This document shows, one piece after another, positions 53,723-61,763 of a stretch of DNA of 64,000 nt (its first letter is position 1; every line of letters starts with the position of its first letter). This DNA is from an uncultured bacterium. Lineage in GTDB: Bacteria > Cyanobacteriota > Vampirovibrionia > Gastranaerophilales > Gastranaerophilaceae. The notes beneath the pieces are model-generated. The model saw only the letters and a list, made by a program, of their open reading frames with translations, was not told where the DNA came from and ran no database searches. The DNA is taken from assembly GCA_900551915.1 (NCBI GenBank), contig URXT01000004.1:35146-99145 (forward strand), read 5' to 3'. A program made the position numbers and the translations under genes.

Positions 53723-55030
53723 TTATATAATTTTATGAGGCATTGTCACAAGTTTGCCGCCGACTCGTTCGGTGATTGCACCTTCCGGCTCGTAGTAAGG
53801 CGAAACTGTCATAATTTTAGCTGCAATGTCAGGATAATAGTAAATAAACCTTAATTCACTGTCAGTAAGCGGCTGCTGCGTATGAACGTTTGCATAACGT
53901 GCAAGTTCAAGGATATTTCTTGCTTCATGTTCATCCTTGAATTCAAGTTCAAGATTTTCGTAAACGTTTCTGAAACCTTTGATACCGCCGTATTCACCTG
54001 TTGTAATTGTACGTCCGGTTTCAATAATTTCCGGCTCGCCGCGTCCTAGTTCTTCAAAATCGTAAAGCTCATAATTTCTTCTGTCTTTCAGTGCTCCGTC
54101 TGCGTGAATTCCTGATTCATGTGCAAAAGCATTATCGCCGACTGCCGGCTGATTTATCGGTATAGGAACTCTAAAGGCATAAGCTGTGTATTTGGCCAGT
54201 TTCCAAATTTTGCTTAAGTCAATATTTTCATCAACTTTGTATTTATTTTTAAAGCCGGCTGATTTCAAGATTGCCAGAAGACATGAAACCAAATCTGCGT
54301 TTCCGGCGCGTTCACCCATTCCGTTAATTGCCGTGTTTATATATGCATCTACTCCTGCATCGATTGCAGCTTTGGCCCCCATTACAGAACAGGCGGCAGC
54401 CATGCCTAAATCATTATGATAGTGAACTTCTATCGGCATTTGAGTTTCTTTTGCAATTGTGTAAATTCTGTCGTAAGCTGTTTTGGGGTCTTCGTAACCA
54501 AGTGTGTCGCAGTATCTGAAACGATGTGCGCCGCATTTTTTTGCTTCCAGAGCATATTTAATTAGAAAACTTATGTCGCTTCTTGAGGCGTCTTCGGCGT
54601 TAACACCGATTGTTTGAGCGCCTTTTGATACAGCGCATTCCACGGCTTCACAGGTCATATTAATAATGTCATTGAAAGTTTTTTTACCCATGTATTTCCC
54701 GTGAATCATCTGCTCGGAAGTTGATTGTGACAGGTTTAAGTGTTTTAATTTCGGCACATTCTTAAATGAAAGCTCAACATCAGACGCCAGACCTCTCATC
54801 CAGCCTGAAAGTTTTGTTTTGGTTATTACATTGCGTTCTACAAGTTCTAAGTTGCCGTTAAGATAATTAATTTCGTGGCTTGTTGTAGGGAAGCCGAATT
54901 CTGATTGCGTTATTCCCATGTCATCAAGCATAAGATTAATAATTGTTTTCTCAAGTTTTGCAAGTCCAAGTCTGGAGGTTTGAACACCATCCCTGTTTGT
55001 TACGTCCACGAAATAAATTTTGTTACTCAT
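53723..55030 (-). CDS. 2-isopropylmalate synthase / homocitrate synthase family protein
   Basis: 435 aa from ATG 55030, placed 5 bases after AGGAG; a GTG six bases earlier would overlap that site. HMGL-like TIM barrel: FVDVTNRDGVQTSRLGL (metal Asp and catalytic Arg), GVNAEDASRSD, EVHYHNDLGMAAA (HxH metal ligands), NTAINGMGERAGNADL and AFAHESGIHADG. Length is that of NifV/LeuA2-type enzymes, shorter than LeuA (~510), so the LeuA regulatory domain appears to be missing or reduced. Either isopropylmalate or homocitrate synthesis is possible; leuC beside it and ilvE in the window favour leucine. Confidence 0.82.
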   Translation of the reverse strand: MSNKIYFVDVTNRDGVQTSRLGLAKLEKTIINLMLDDMGITQSEFGFPTTSHEINYLNGNLELVERNVITKTKLSGWMRGLASDVELSFKNVPKLKHLNLSQSTSEQMIHGKYMGKKTFNDIINMTCEAVECAVSKGAQTIGVNAEDASRSDISFLIKYALEAKKCGAHRFRYCDTLGYEDPKTAYDRIYTIAKETQMPIEVHYHNDLGMAAACSVMGAKAAIDAGVDAYINTAINGMGERAGNADLVSCLLAILKSAGFKNKYKVDENIDLSKIWKLAKYTAYAFRVPIPINQPAVGDNAFAHESGIHADGALKDRRNYELYDFEELGRGEPEIIETGRTITTGEYGGIKGFRNVYENLELEFKDEHEARNILELARYANVHTQQPLTDSELRFIYYYPDIAAKIMTVSPYYEPEGAITERVGGKLVTMPHKII

Positions 55031-55200
55031 AATCACTCCTGTTTTTAAATATTATACACTAAATATCTTAAACAACTTGCTTTTTTATATAATATTAATT
55101 AAAATAGTTATTATGGTTCAGGCTTGAACTTTTGTGAATATTCTGGCTTGAAATAGATTGCCGCTTTGAGCTATGCGGCTGTTTAACCGGACTGAGGATT

Positions 55201-56796
55201 ATGGCGACAGATACAAAGATTTTAAATAAGAAGATTAGCAAGGAATATAAAACTGGAAACGTTAAAAATGCAATTGAATTATGCCAGATAGGTTTGCAGG
55301 AAGACCCGACAAATGCGGATTTACATCTCAGGCTTGGTGATTTATATTTGGCATGGCATTTGGATATTTACAATTCGGCTCAATACATTGACGAGGCTAT
55401 AACCGAATACCAGAGAGCTTTGGAATCTTATATTGATTCTCCCGAAATTTATTACAAAATCGGACGCGCACATTTTTACAAAGGCGACCTGGATAAAGCT
55501 ATAAATTATCTTGATATGGCAATTTCAAAGGATGAAAATTTCGCAAAAGCATACTATCTTTTGGCTGAAACTTATACGAAAAAAGCAAGATTTCTGGAAG
55601 CAATGCTCAACGCTCAAAAAGCTGTTAAACACAAACCTTTCAGAAATTCCTGCGCACACTTTTTAATGTCTAATCTTTACAGTATTTCCTCCTACAGGTC
55701 GTTTAAGAATTCATTAAAAGCAAAGTGGGAATTTGTTTTGTCGGTTTTGACGCTTCCGTTTGACCTTCAGGCACTCGAAAATGTTGGAAGAACTCTTTCT
55801 TATCTGAAATTTTTCCCGATTTTGGCAAAAGGTTTTTATATGGTTCACACAAAAGGTGTTGATACTGCAATTGATATTTACATAAAAGCTATTGAAAAAG
55901 CACCAGGATTTGTGCCGCTTTATTGTCTTTTGGGCGACATTTACAGAAGTCTCGGAAGATTTGACGATGCAATTACCGAATACAAAATGGCAATCTGGCT
56001 TGATAGTTTGAATATAAATGCTTATAGGCATCTTTGCCAGGCTTATGAAGAACTTGGCGATTATGACAGCGCTGTTGAAGTTTACGAAAAGCTTATTCAC
56101 ATTATGCCGAATATGCCTGATGTTCATTCAAATCTTGCCAATATTCTTTATATTAAAGGCGATATTGAAGGAGCCATTTCGCATTTTCAAACCGCTGTAA
56201 CTCTTAATCCGCGCAAACAATGGACAAGTATTATTAATCAGACTTTAGGGTTTGTTTATCAGGAAGGTAAAAACGATATTAATGCTGCGATTTCCTCTTA
56301 TCAGAGCGCATATTTGCTGACTCCGGAGGACATTGATATTTATATTAATTTGGGAAGTGCTTTTTATGATAAAGAGGATTATGCAAATGCTCTTGCTGTT
56401 TACCGGAACGCGCTGGATTTAGACCCGAAAAATGCGAAAATTCACTGTAATCTCGGCTTTTTATACTGGGGTAAAGGCGATTTGGATGAGGCAATAAAAG
56501 AATACGAAATGTCTATTGAATATGACCCAAATTATGATATTGCGTACAACAATTTAGGTGTAATTTATCTTGACGATTTGGGCAGAGTGAAAAAATCGAT
56601 TGAATTATTCAAAAAATCAATTGAATGTAATCCGAATTATGCTCTTGCGCATTTCAATTTAGCTCGTGCAATAACAATTACGGGTGACAAGATTGAGGCT
56701 GCAAAACTTTATCAGATTGCGCAGGATATTAACAAAGTTACAAACGAAATTGACCCGCAGGATATTATTGACAAAATTAACGGGCTCTTTTCTTAA
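55201..56796 (+). CDS. TPR-repeat protein
   Basis: 531 aa with at least nine tetratricopeptide repeats, for example IYYKIGRAHFYKGDLDKAIN, AYYLLAETYTKKARFLEAML, LYCLLGDIYRSLGRFDDAIT, AYRHLCQAYEELGDYDSAVE, IYINLGSAFYDKEDYANALA, IHCNLGFLYWGKGDLDEAIK and AYNNLGVIYLDDLGRVKKSI. There is no signal peptide; a hydrophobic stretch around residues ~175-195 interrupts the array. Acts as a protein scaffold; the partner is unknown. GAGG lies 4-8 bases upstream of the ATG. Confidence 0.88.
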   Translation: MATDTKILNKKISKEYKTGNVKNAIELCQIGLQEDPTNADLHLRLGDLYLAWHLDIYNSAQYIDEAITEYQRALESYIDSPEIYYKIGRAHFYKGDLDKAINYLDMAISKDENFAKAYYLLAETYTKKARFLEAMLNAQKAVKHKPFRNSCAHFLMSNLYSISSYRSFKNSLKAKWEFVLSVLTLPFDLQALENVGRTLSYLKFFPILAKGFYMVHTKGVDTAIDIYIKAIEKAPGFVPLYCLLGDIYRSLGRFDDAITEYKMAIWLDSLNINAYRHLCQAYEELGDYDSAVEVYEKLIHIMPNMPDVHSNLANILYIKGDIEGAISHFQTAVTLNPRKQWTSIINQTLGFVYQEGKNDINAAISSYQSAYLLTPEDIDIYINLGSAFYDKEDYANALAVYRNALDLDPKNAKIHCNLGFLYWGKGDLDEAIKEYEMSIEYDPNYDIAYNNLGVIYLDDLGRVKKSIELFKKSIECNPNYALAHFNLARAITITGDKIEAAKLYQIAQDINKVTNEIDPQDIIDKINGLFS

Positions 56797-56853
56797 GGTT
56801 TGGGCAATCAGTTGCTCTAATTATGCAATTTGCTGGTTTGTGCGGGTAACATT

Positions 56854-56887
56854 AACGCAAATGATTTATAAAGTATATTTGTGCGTT
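56854..56887. terminator. Weak hairpin between convergent genes
   Basis: AACGCAAAT and ATTTGTGCGTT form an imperfect stem with a two-base bulge; no good T-tract follows on either strand. Confidence 0.3.
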
Positions 56888-56914
56888 ATCGCGGTTGGTT
56901 GCAGTATGTTTTTG

Positions 56915-57652
56915 TTACCTGTAAATTCTATTTCCGATTTGAACTTGTGTAACGTACATGTCTTCGCATGCACCGTAACCACGGCTTGTAGAATTTTTGT
57001 CAGAACGTGAAAGGCTTGTCAACGCAACAACATCGCCTTTGTCATTGTATATATCGACAAGATATCCGTCTAATTTCACAACATCATGTTTCTTTATGCT
57101 TAACATCGCACTCATAACATTTCTGTTGGCAGGAATTATATGAGTATGTCCCATATGGCTTGAAACATAACCCCAATCATATGGCATTGTCTGGCTGTCT
57201 GGTGATTTAACCGATAACTGTCTTGCTGCGCCGAGGGTTTTGGTTGATTGAAATCGAAGATGTTTTTTTACGTACTTTTTATCAGCAATTTCACCCCACA
57301 CAAGTCCGACATCCATAAGACATACATCATCAAAAGGAGTGCGCATAACGTCTCTCAAAAAGAAATTGGTATTTTTTGCGACAACAAGTGCTGTTACTGA
57401 ATATTCTGCCTGCTTTTTAAGTGCGTATAATTTGTTTTTGTTTGTGCGAATTTTTATATATTCCTGCTCATTTTGCGGAAGGTTAATCTGTGTTGGAAAT
57501 TCTTTCGGGTTTAATACCGTGCCGGACATTGCAGTAATCTTTGGAGTCATGTATGTCATTCTAAACACAAGGTCCCCTGCAAATGAGTTTACAATTAACA
57601 AAATCATTACGCCAAGTGAGATATAGCAAATTAGATTGAATACTTTTTTCAT
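56915..57652 (-). CDS. Unknown membrane-anchored or secreted protein
   Basis: 245 aa. Residues ~5-27 form one hydrophobic segment (LICYISLGVMILLIVNSFAG), an uncleaved anchor or signal peptide; the rest is a soluble, probably periplasmic domain with alternating strands (for example VVKLDGYLVDIYNDKGDVVA and TSLSRSD) ending GACEDMYVTQVQIGNRIYR. Not recognised. It follows a membrane sensor kinase gene by 33 bases on the same strand, so the two are probably co-transcribed and it might modulate that sensor; this is inference. Confidence 0.72.
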   Translation of the reverse strand: MKKVFNLICYISLGVMILLIVNSFAGDLVFRMTYMTPKITAMSGTVLNPKEFPTQINLPQNEQEYIKIRTNKNKLYALKKQAEYSVTALVVAKNTNFFLRDVMRTPFDDVCLMDVGLVWGEIADKKYVKKHLRFQSTKTLGAARQLSVKSPDSQTMPYDWGYVSSHMGHTHIIPANRNVMSAMLSIKKHDVVKLDGYLVDIYNDKGDVVALTSLSRSDKNSTSRGYGACEDMYVTQVQIGNRIYR

Positions 57653-57685
57653 ATATCCTAAATCCCTTAGCGTTTTGGTAATTGC

Positions 57686-59479
57686 TTACACTATAGTAAG
57701 GTCATCCTCGGCAACAGAGGCTTTTACCGGTAGTATAAATCCGAAAGTCGAACCTTTCCCAAGTTCTGATTTTACAAAAACCCGTCCGCCATGATGTTTT
57801 TCTATTGTTGTTTTTACAAGATTTAGCCCGAGCCCAGTCCCTTTTATTGTATGCGTGTTGTTCTCTACTCTGTAAAATCTGTCAAAAACTTTTTTCTGAT
57901 GTTCAGGAGCAATTCCGCATCCTTCATCAGTTACAGTGACTTCAACTTCATTAGTGTTTCTTAGTGCAGATATTTTTACTGTTATCGTTCCGTTTTCCGG
58001 AGAATATTTGATAGCATTTGACATAAGATTTGTGAATGCTCTTTCAATACTATTGTAATTTAATTCAATATCCGGAATTTCATCGTCTTTTGAAACTAAA
58101 ACTTTTATATTATGTTCTTGCGTCAAAATGCTAACCTGATTTATACAATCTTCTACAAGTTTGGCCATGTTAACAGGTTTTTTTTCAAGTTTAACATCAG
58201 CTTCAAGTTTGGAAAAATCAAGGATATCGTTTACCATACGGTTAAGCCTTATAATTTCCTGATTGATTGTTCCTATGAATTCCTTTTGAGTTTCGTAATC
58301 AAATTCGTTACCGTAATGGTACAATGTGTCAATGTAACTTCTTAAAACCGTTACCGGTGTTCTGAGTTCATGAGAAACATTTGAGATAAAGTGTGCTCTC
58401 ATCTGCTCCATTTCAGCCTCGCGTGTCACATCAATCAATACAATTATGTAGCCTACGTAATCCTTGTTCCGCGTAAACATTGGTGAAATTAAGGATTTTA
58501 AAACTCTTTTGTCAATTATAATATTGAATTCAAGCGGCTTTGACTCAATAACCTCAAGCGGAGTATCTTTAAATTGTTCGATTTTGTCTTTAAAACAGAA
58601 GTTACCTGCGGTGTCTGTATATTGCTGAATTTCTGAGTTGAGAATGTTTTCTTCGCCGACTTCCAAAAGATTTTGAGCATGGTTGTTTACGAGAACAACC
58701 TTGTCATTGTTGTCACACACAACAACGCCGTTTGCAATACTCATTAATACTGCTTCAAGCTTATTTCTTTCCAGCGTAAGCTGTTCTATATTCTGCTCTT
58801 CGTATATGTGAAGCCTGTTAGACATATCGTTGAATTCATTGAAAAGCTCTTTGACTTCATTGGAAACATCCTGGCTTTCGATTTTGCATCCGAATTCGCC
58901 GGTTGAAATCTTTTTAACGCCTTCCTGAAGAATTCTAAGCTCTCTTGTTATAAGATATGTGTTTATTAGAATTACAAATGCAAAAACCACCCAAGCAATA
59001 GTAAAAACAAACAAAAGCGAGGCTCTTGTTGTTGAAGAAATCTGGCTGATAATATTTCCTGATAATGCAACTGTTACAGAACCAATGGTGGAGGAATCGT
59101 TTCCTTGAATTGGCGAAGTTACAGTAATATTTGCACGTTTTGTGGTTTTTGCCGTATTATTCCTGCCGGAGTAAAGCAAATTTCCATCTTTATCCCGAAA
59201 TTCAATCAAGACAATATCATTATGGCTTTTTAAAAGTCCGTCAGCATGCTGCTTAATTTCTTCTTTAGCCCTTGTATCATTTAATCCGCGTGTTATTTCA
59301 ACGCCTTCTATTGCAAGTATTTTTGATATTACCTGACCAAAATTTTTGTAGCCTTCATTTAATTTTTTTTGAATGTTGAATATCGCAAAAATTGCAATAA
59401 ACACAATAAGAACAGTGCTTAAGATAAGCCCTGAAATTATTAAACGATTTTGTGTCGTCAAACTGACCCTGTTTCCCAT
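57686..59479 (-). CDS. Membrane sensor histidine kinase (HAMP-PAS-HisKA-HATPase)
   Basis: 597 aa. Span 1 at ~13-34 (LIISGLILSTVLIVFIAIFA), a periplasmic sensor of about 115 residues, span 2 at ~153-176, a HAMP domain (LITRELRILQEGVKKISTGE), a coiled coil, a PAS-like domain (~235-355, IANGVVVCDNNDKVVLVNNH), then HisKA NVSHELRTPVTVLRS with His370, the N box NLMSNAIKYSPENG, the G1 box DEGCGIAPEH, the F box FDRFYRVEN and the G2 box GTGLGLNLVKTTIEKH. Layout is like WalK/PhoR/NblS. No response regulator is adjacent, so it is an orphan here. Confidence 0.93.
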   Translation of the reverse strand: MGNRVSLTTQNRLIISGLILSTVLIVFIAIFAIFNIQKKLNEGYKNFGQVISKILAIEGVEITRGLNDTRAKEEIKQHADGLLKSHNDIVLIEFRDKDGNLLYSGRNNTAKTTKRANITVTSPIQGNDSSTIGSVTVALSGNIISQISSTTRASLLFVFTIAWVVFAFVILINTYLITRELRILQEGVKKISTGEFGCKIESQDVSNEVKELFNEFNDMSNRLHIYEEQNIEQLTLERNKLEAVLMSIANGVVVCDNNDKVVLVNNHAQNLLEVGEENILNSEIQQYTDTAGNFCFKDKIEQFKDTPLEVIESKPLEFNIIIDKRVLKSLISPMFTRNKDYVGYIIVLIDVTREAEMEQMRAHFISNVSHELRTPVTVLRSYIDTLYHYGNEFDYETQKEFIGTINQEIIRLNRMVNDILDFSKLEADVKLEKKPVNMAKLVEDCINQVSILTQEHNIKVLVSKDDEIPDIELNYNSIERAFTNLMSNAIKYSPENGTITVKISALRNTNEVEVTVTDEGCGIAPEHQKKVFDRFYRVENNTHTIKGTGLGLNLVKTTIEKHHGGRVFVKSELGKGSTFGFILPVKASVAEDDLTIV

Positions 59480-59628
59480 GATTAAATTATAGCACTTATA
59501 AACTTCTCAATCAAGGAAGCAAATTAAGGCATGAATAAAAAATTTTGATAGTTTGCTTTAACGCTAATAAGTGTAAAATTACCTCTATTTAGTTTTGTAA
59601 AATCTTTGTTGTTTTTGCAACACAAATA

Positions 59629-59657
59629 TTGAGAAAGATGTAAAAATATGTTACAAT
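59629..59657 (+). promoter_or_regulatory. Sigma-70-type promoter of the phosphodiester glycosidase gene
   Basis: TTGAGA (59629-59634), exactly 17 bases, then TACAAT (59652-59657). Transcription would start near 59664, leaving a leader of about 115 bases. Confidence 0.7.
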
Positions 59658-59664
59658 ATTAGTA

Positions 59665-59779
59665 GAGGGGCGTTAAATGCCCTCAGCGTGGTTTTTTATA
59701 CACCCCTTGATGAGTGTTATTCCCCACACCACTCTTTAATAAAAAAGGTATCCGTTACTTCAACCTGTGAGGTCGACCT
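59665..59779 (+). promoter_or_regulatory. Structured 5' leader ending in a palindrome over the ribosome binding site
   Basis: Stem GAGGGGC / GCCCTC at 59665-59684, stem GAGTG / CACTC at 59712-59734 followed by TTTAAT, and the perfect palindrome AGGTCGACCT at 59770-59779, which contains the ribosome binding site and touches the ATG. C-rich stretches (CACCCC, TCCCCAC) could alternatively pair with the G-rich first stem. No known riboswitch consensus was recognised. Confidence 0.4.
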
Positions 59780-61069
59780 ATGGATACACTTATTATGCTG
59801 CGCTCTGAATCATGTGCCAAATTGCTGGAAAAGGCTGTTTACATTTCCCTAATTACCGGAATTGTCTGCATTCAAAGCTTTCTCATGACAAACCCGATTA
59901 TGGCAGATGAATTGAAATTGGCGCATAATACTGTTCCAAAGGTTAATATTCAGGGGTTGAAAGAAAAAATAATGGTTGAAATTTCTCCGGAGGCAAGAAA
60001 AAAGAGCTTTGATGAAAATATTAAGGCAAAATATCCGAAAGCTGTAATAACAGATATTCAAGACGGCGTTAAACATATCAAATTAACAAAATATTATAAT
60101 GGCAGACCTGTCAGAATTAATATTGTTGAGACCGATTTAAAAGTCGCCAAAAATCTTGAAGTTGTTCCGGTTTTGTCTTCCTCAGAGAAACTTCAATCAA
60201 GACGAACAATCACAACAATTGCAAAAAGCAAAAATGCAATTGCGGCGATTAACGGAACTTATTTTAAGCCCCAAACCGGAGTTCCTCTCGGAACTTTGGT
60301 GATAGACGGAAAATTTTATACAGGCCCTGTGTATGACAGAGTTGCATTGGGAATTTTCGAGGACGGATTTGATGTTGCCCGCGTTCAGCTCAATGCCGCC
60401 GTCAGCGGAAGCGGGGTTACAATCAAAGTCGATAACATAAACCAGCCGAGAATGCTTTCCACATACGTTCTTGTTTATACTCCGGAGTGGGGTAAGTATT
60501 CACCCTATGCGCCGAAGTATGGTATGAGTTTGAGGGTTGCGGACGGCCAAATTACAAAGGCCTCCGCTAACCCGCTCGATATTCCTTCAAACGGTTATGT
60601 AATCTCCGGCCCGAAAAAGCTTCTTGAACCTCTTTTGAAGGACAAAGACGCAAAACTTGATATAAAAACTTTGCCTGAATGGAAGAGTGTTAAGCACATA
60701 ATCAGCGGCGGTCCGTATCTGGTTAAAAACGGTGAAGTCTTTGTTGATATGACTGCTCAGAAGCTTGCGGCAGTCGGCGGCAGAAATCCGCGTACTGCAA
60801 TCGGTTACACTTCTTCAAATAATTTTGTTCTGGTTGCTGTTGACGGCCGTGAAGGAAGTTCAATCGGAATGACTTTGATGGAGCTTGCAAACTTTATGCA
60901 GTCAATCGGATGCGTTGGCGCAATTAACCTTGACGGCGGTGGCTCAACCGTAATGTATGTTAACGGAAAAGTTGTTAATAACCCGCATATAAAAGGCGGA
61001 ATTCCTTTATCAAATGCACTTGTTTTATCAGAAAAGGTTAACGATTTAGCCTCAATTCCGGAAGATTAA
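59780..61069 (+). CDS. Phosphodiester glycosidase (NAGPA domain) family exported protein
   Basis: 429 aa. N-terminal signal-like segment (VYISLITGIVCIQSFLMTNP, possible cleavage near residue 42). The C-terminal ~250 residues form a NAGPA-type domain: AAINGTYFKPQTGVPLGTLV, IISGGPYLVKNGE, GGRNPRTAIGYTSSN, LVAVDGREGSSIGMTLMELA and the catalytic-region motif AINLDGGGSTVMYVNG. Relatives remove or process sugar phosphodiesters in exopolysaccharide or wall polymers. It is preceded by an unusually structured leader and followed by a strong terminator. Transcribed alone. Confidence 0.9.
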   Translation: MDTLIMLRSESCAKLLEKAVYISLITGIVCIQSFLMTNPIMADELKLAHNTVPKVNIQGLKEKIMVEISPEARKKSFDENIKAKYPKAVITDIQDGVKHIKLTKYYNGRPVRINIVETDLKVAKNLEVVPVLSSSEKLQSRRTITTIAKSKNAIAAINGTYFKPQTGVPLGTLVIDGKFYTGPVYDRVALGIFEDGFDVARVQLNAAVSGSGVTIKVDNINQPRMLSTYVLVYTPEWGKYSPYAPKYGMSLRVADGQITKASANPLDIPSNGYVISGPKKLLEPLLKDKDAKLDIKTLPEWKSVKHIISGGPYLVKNGEVFVDMTAQKLAAVGGRNPRTAIGYTSSNNFVLVAVDGREGSSIGMTLMELANFMQSIGCVGAINLDGGGSTVMYVNGKVVNNPHIKGGIPLSNALVLSEKVNDLASIPED

Positions 61070-61130
61070 TTTTGCTCTTAAATAATTTCGGATACCTCTC
61101 ATAAATTATAATTCTTACTCAATAGCACGC

Positions 61131-61157
61131 ACCCCGCTCGCTCCGCGGGGTTTTTAT
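61131..61157 (+). terminator. Rho-independent terminator of the phosphodiester glycosidase gene
   Basis: ACCCCGC (61131-61137) and GCGGGGT (61145-61151) with a 7-base loop, followed by TTTTATTTT. Confidence 0.85.
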
Positions 61158-61158
61158 T

Positions 61159-61431
61159 TTAAATATCAACCATAACCGCTGCGGTTGTGCTCAAATCGTC
61201 AACTGGCATACCATTGTTTGATTTCCACCATCCTCTTTTTTGCCCTATTACGCAGGTTGCAATTGTAGCTATCAATAAAGCTATGCCAAACATATGGAGT
61301 CTTTTTTGACTCAATTCTTTTTGTTTCTCTTGTTCTTCATTTCTTTTGAATTTTTGCGGAGCAGTAAGATTTATATTACGTGAATTCGCAATGTAACTGT
61401 TTTTGATTGAATTTATTTTTTCGATTGGCAT
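61159..61431 (-). CDS. Small single-pass protein, third member of the MxIE/GW family
   Basis: 90 aa. Starts MPIEKINSIKNS; a basic stretch (FKRNEEQEKQKELSQKR) is followed by one span (MFGIALLIATIATCVIGQ) and then KRGWWKSNNG. The same start and the same K-x-GW(W) after the span occur in the two genes upstream on this strand. No ribosome binding site is obvious, so it may depend on read-through from upstream. Ends in AAVMVDI. Function unknown. Confidence 0.7.
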   Translation of the reverse strand: MPIEKINSIKNSYIANSRNINLTAPQKFKRNEEQEKQKELSQKRLHMFGIALLIATIATCVIGQKRGWWKSNNGMPVDDLSTTAAVMVDI

Positions 61432-61496
61432 AAATTTTTTCTTATTTTATACTTAACATTTGAACATAGAAAAAACTGTTAAAATTGTGACCATTG

Positions 61497-61745
61497 TTAA
61501 ACGTGAGGTGTTCTATCAATTGCTTTTTCAACGCCACTCCAGCCTTCCTTGTAAGCAATTCTTCCAAGCAACATAAGTCCTGCTAAAAGAATTGCGTAAT
61601 TCATAATTTTGCGTGTTTTGCTTGTGTTTTTGTCGTTTATGTCATTTGTTATTTTAATTTCAATATGAGGTTTAGTACGTTTGACTTTTGTATTTTGCTC
61701 TTGTCCTTTGTAGTTTATAAGTGCATTGACTCTTTCTATATACAT
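61497..61745 (-). CDS. Small single-pass protein, second member of the MxIE/GW family
   Basis: 82 aa. Starts MYIERVNALINYKG, a polar Lys/Thr-rich region, one span (MNYAILLAGLMLLGRIA) and then YKEGWSGVEKAIDRTP. Compared with its neighbours, the second Trp is Ser. It lies 18 bases after the 519-residue member, so probably in the same operon. Function unknown. Confidence 0.72.
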   Translation of the reverse strand: MYIERVNALINYKGQEQNTKVKRTKPHIEIKITNDINDKNTSKTRKIMNYAILLAGLMLLGRIAYKEGWSGVEKAIDRTPHV

Positions 61746-61763
61746 TTACTCAAAGTTCCTTTT

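Larger units (their letters stand above)
59480..59779 (+). other. Intergenic region with a promoter and a structured leader
   Basis: 300 bases between a divergent kinase gene and the phosphodiester glycosidase gene. The left half is AT-rich with nothing recognised; the right half holds the promoter at 59629-59657 and a leader of about 115 bases described separately. No small coding region or RNA family was recognised. Confidence 0.6.
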
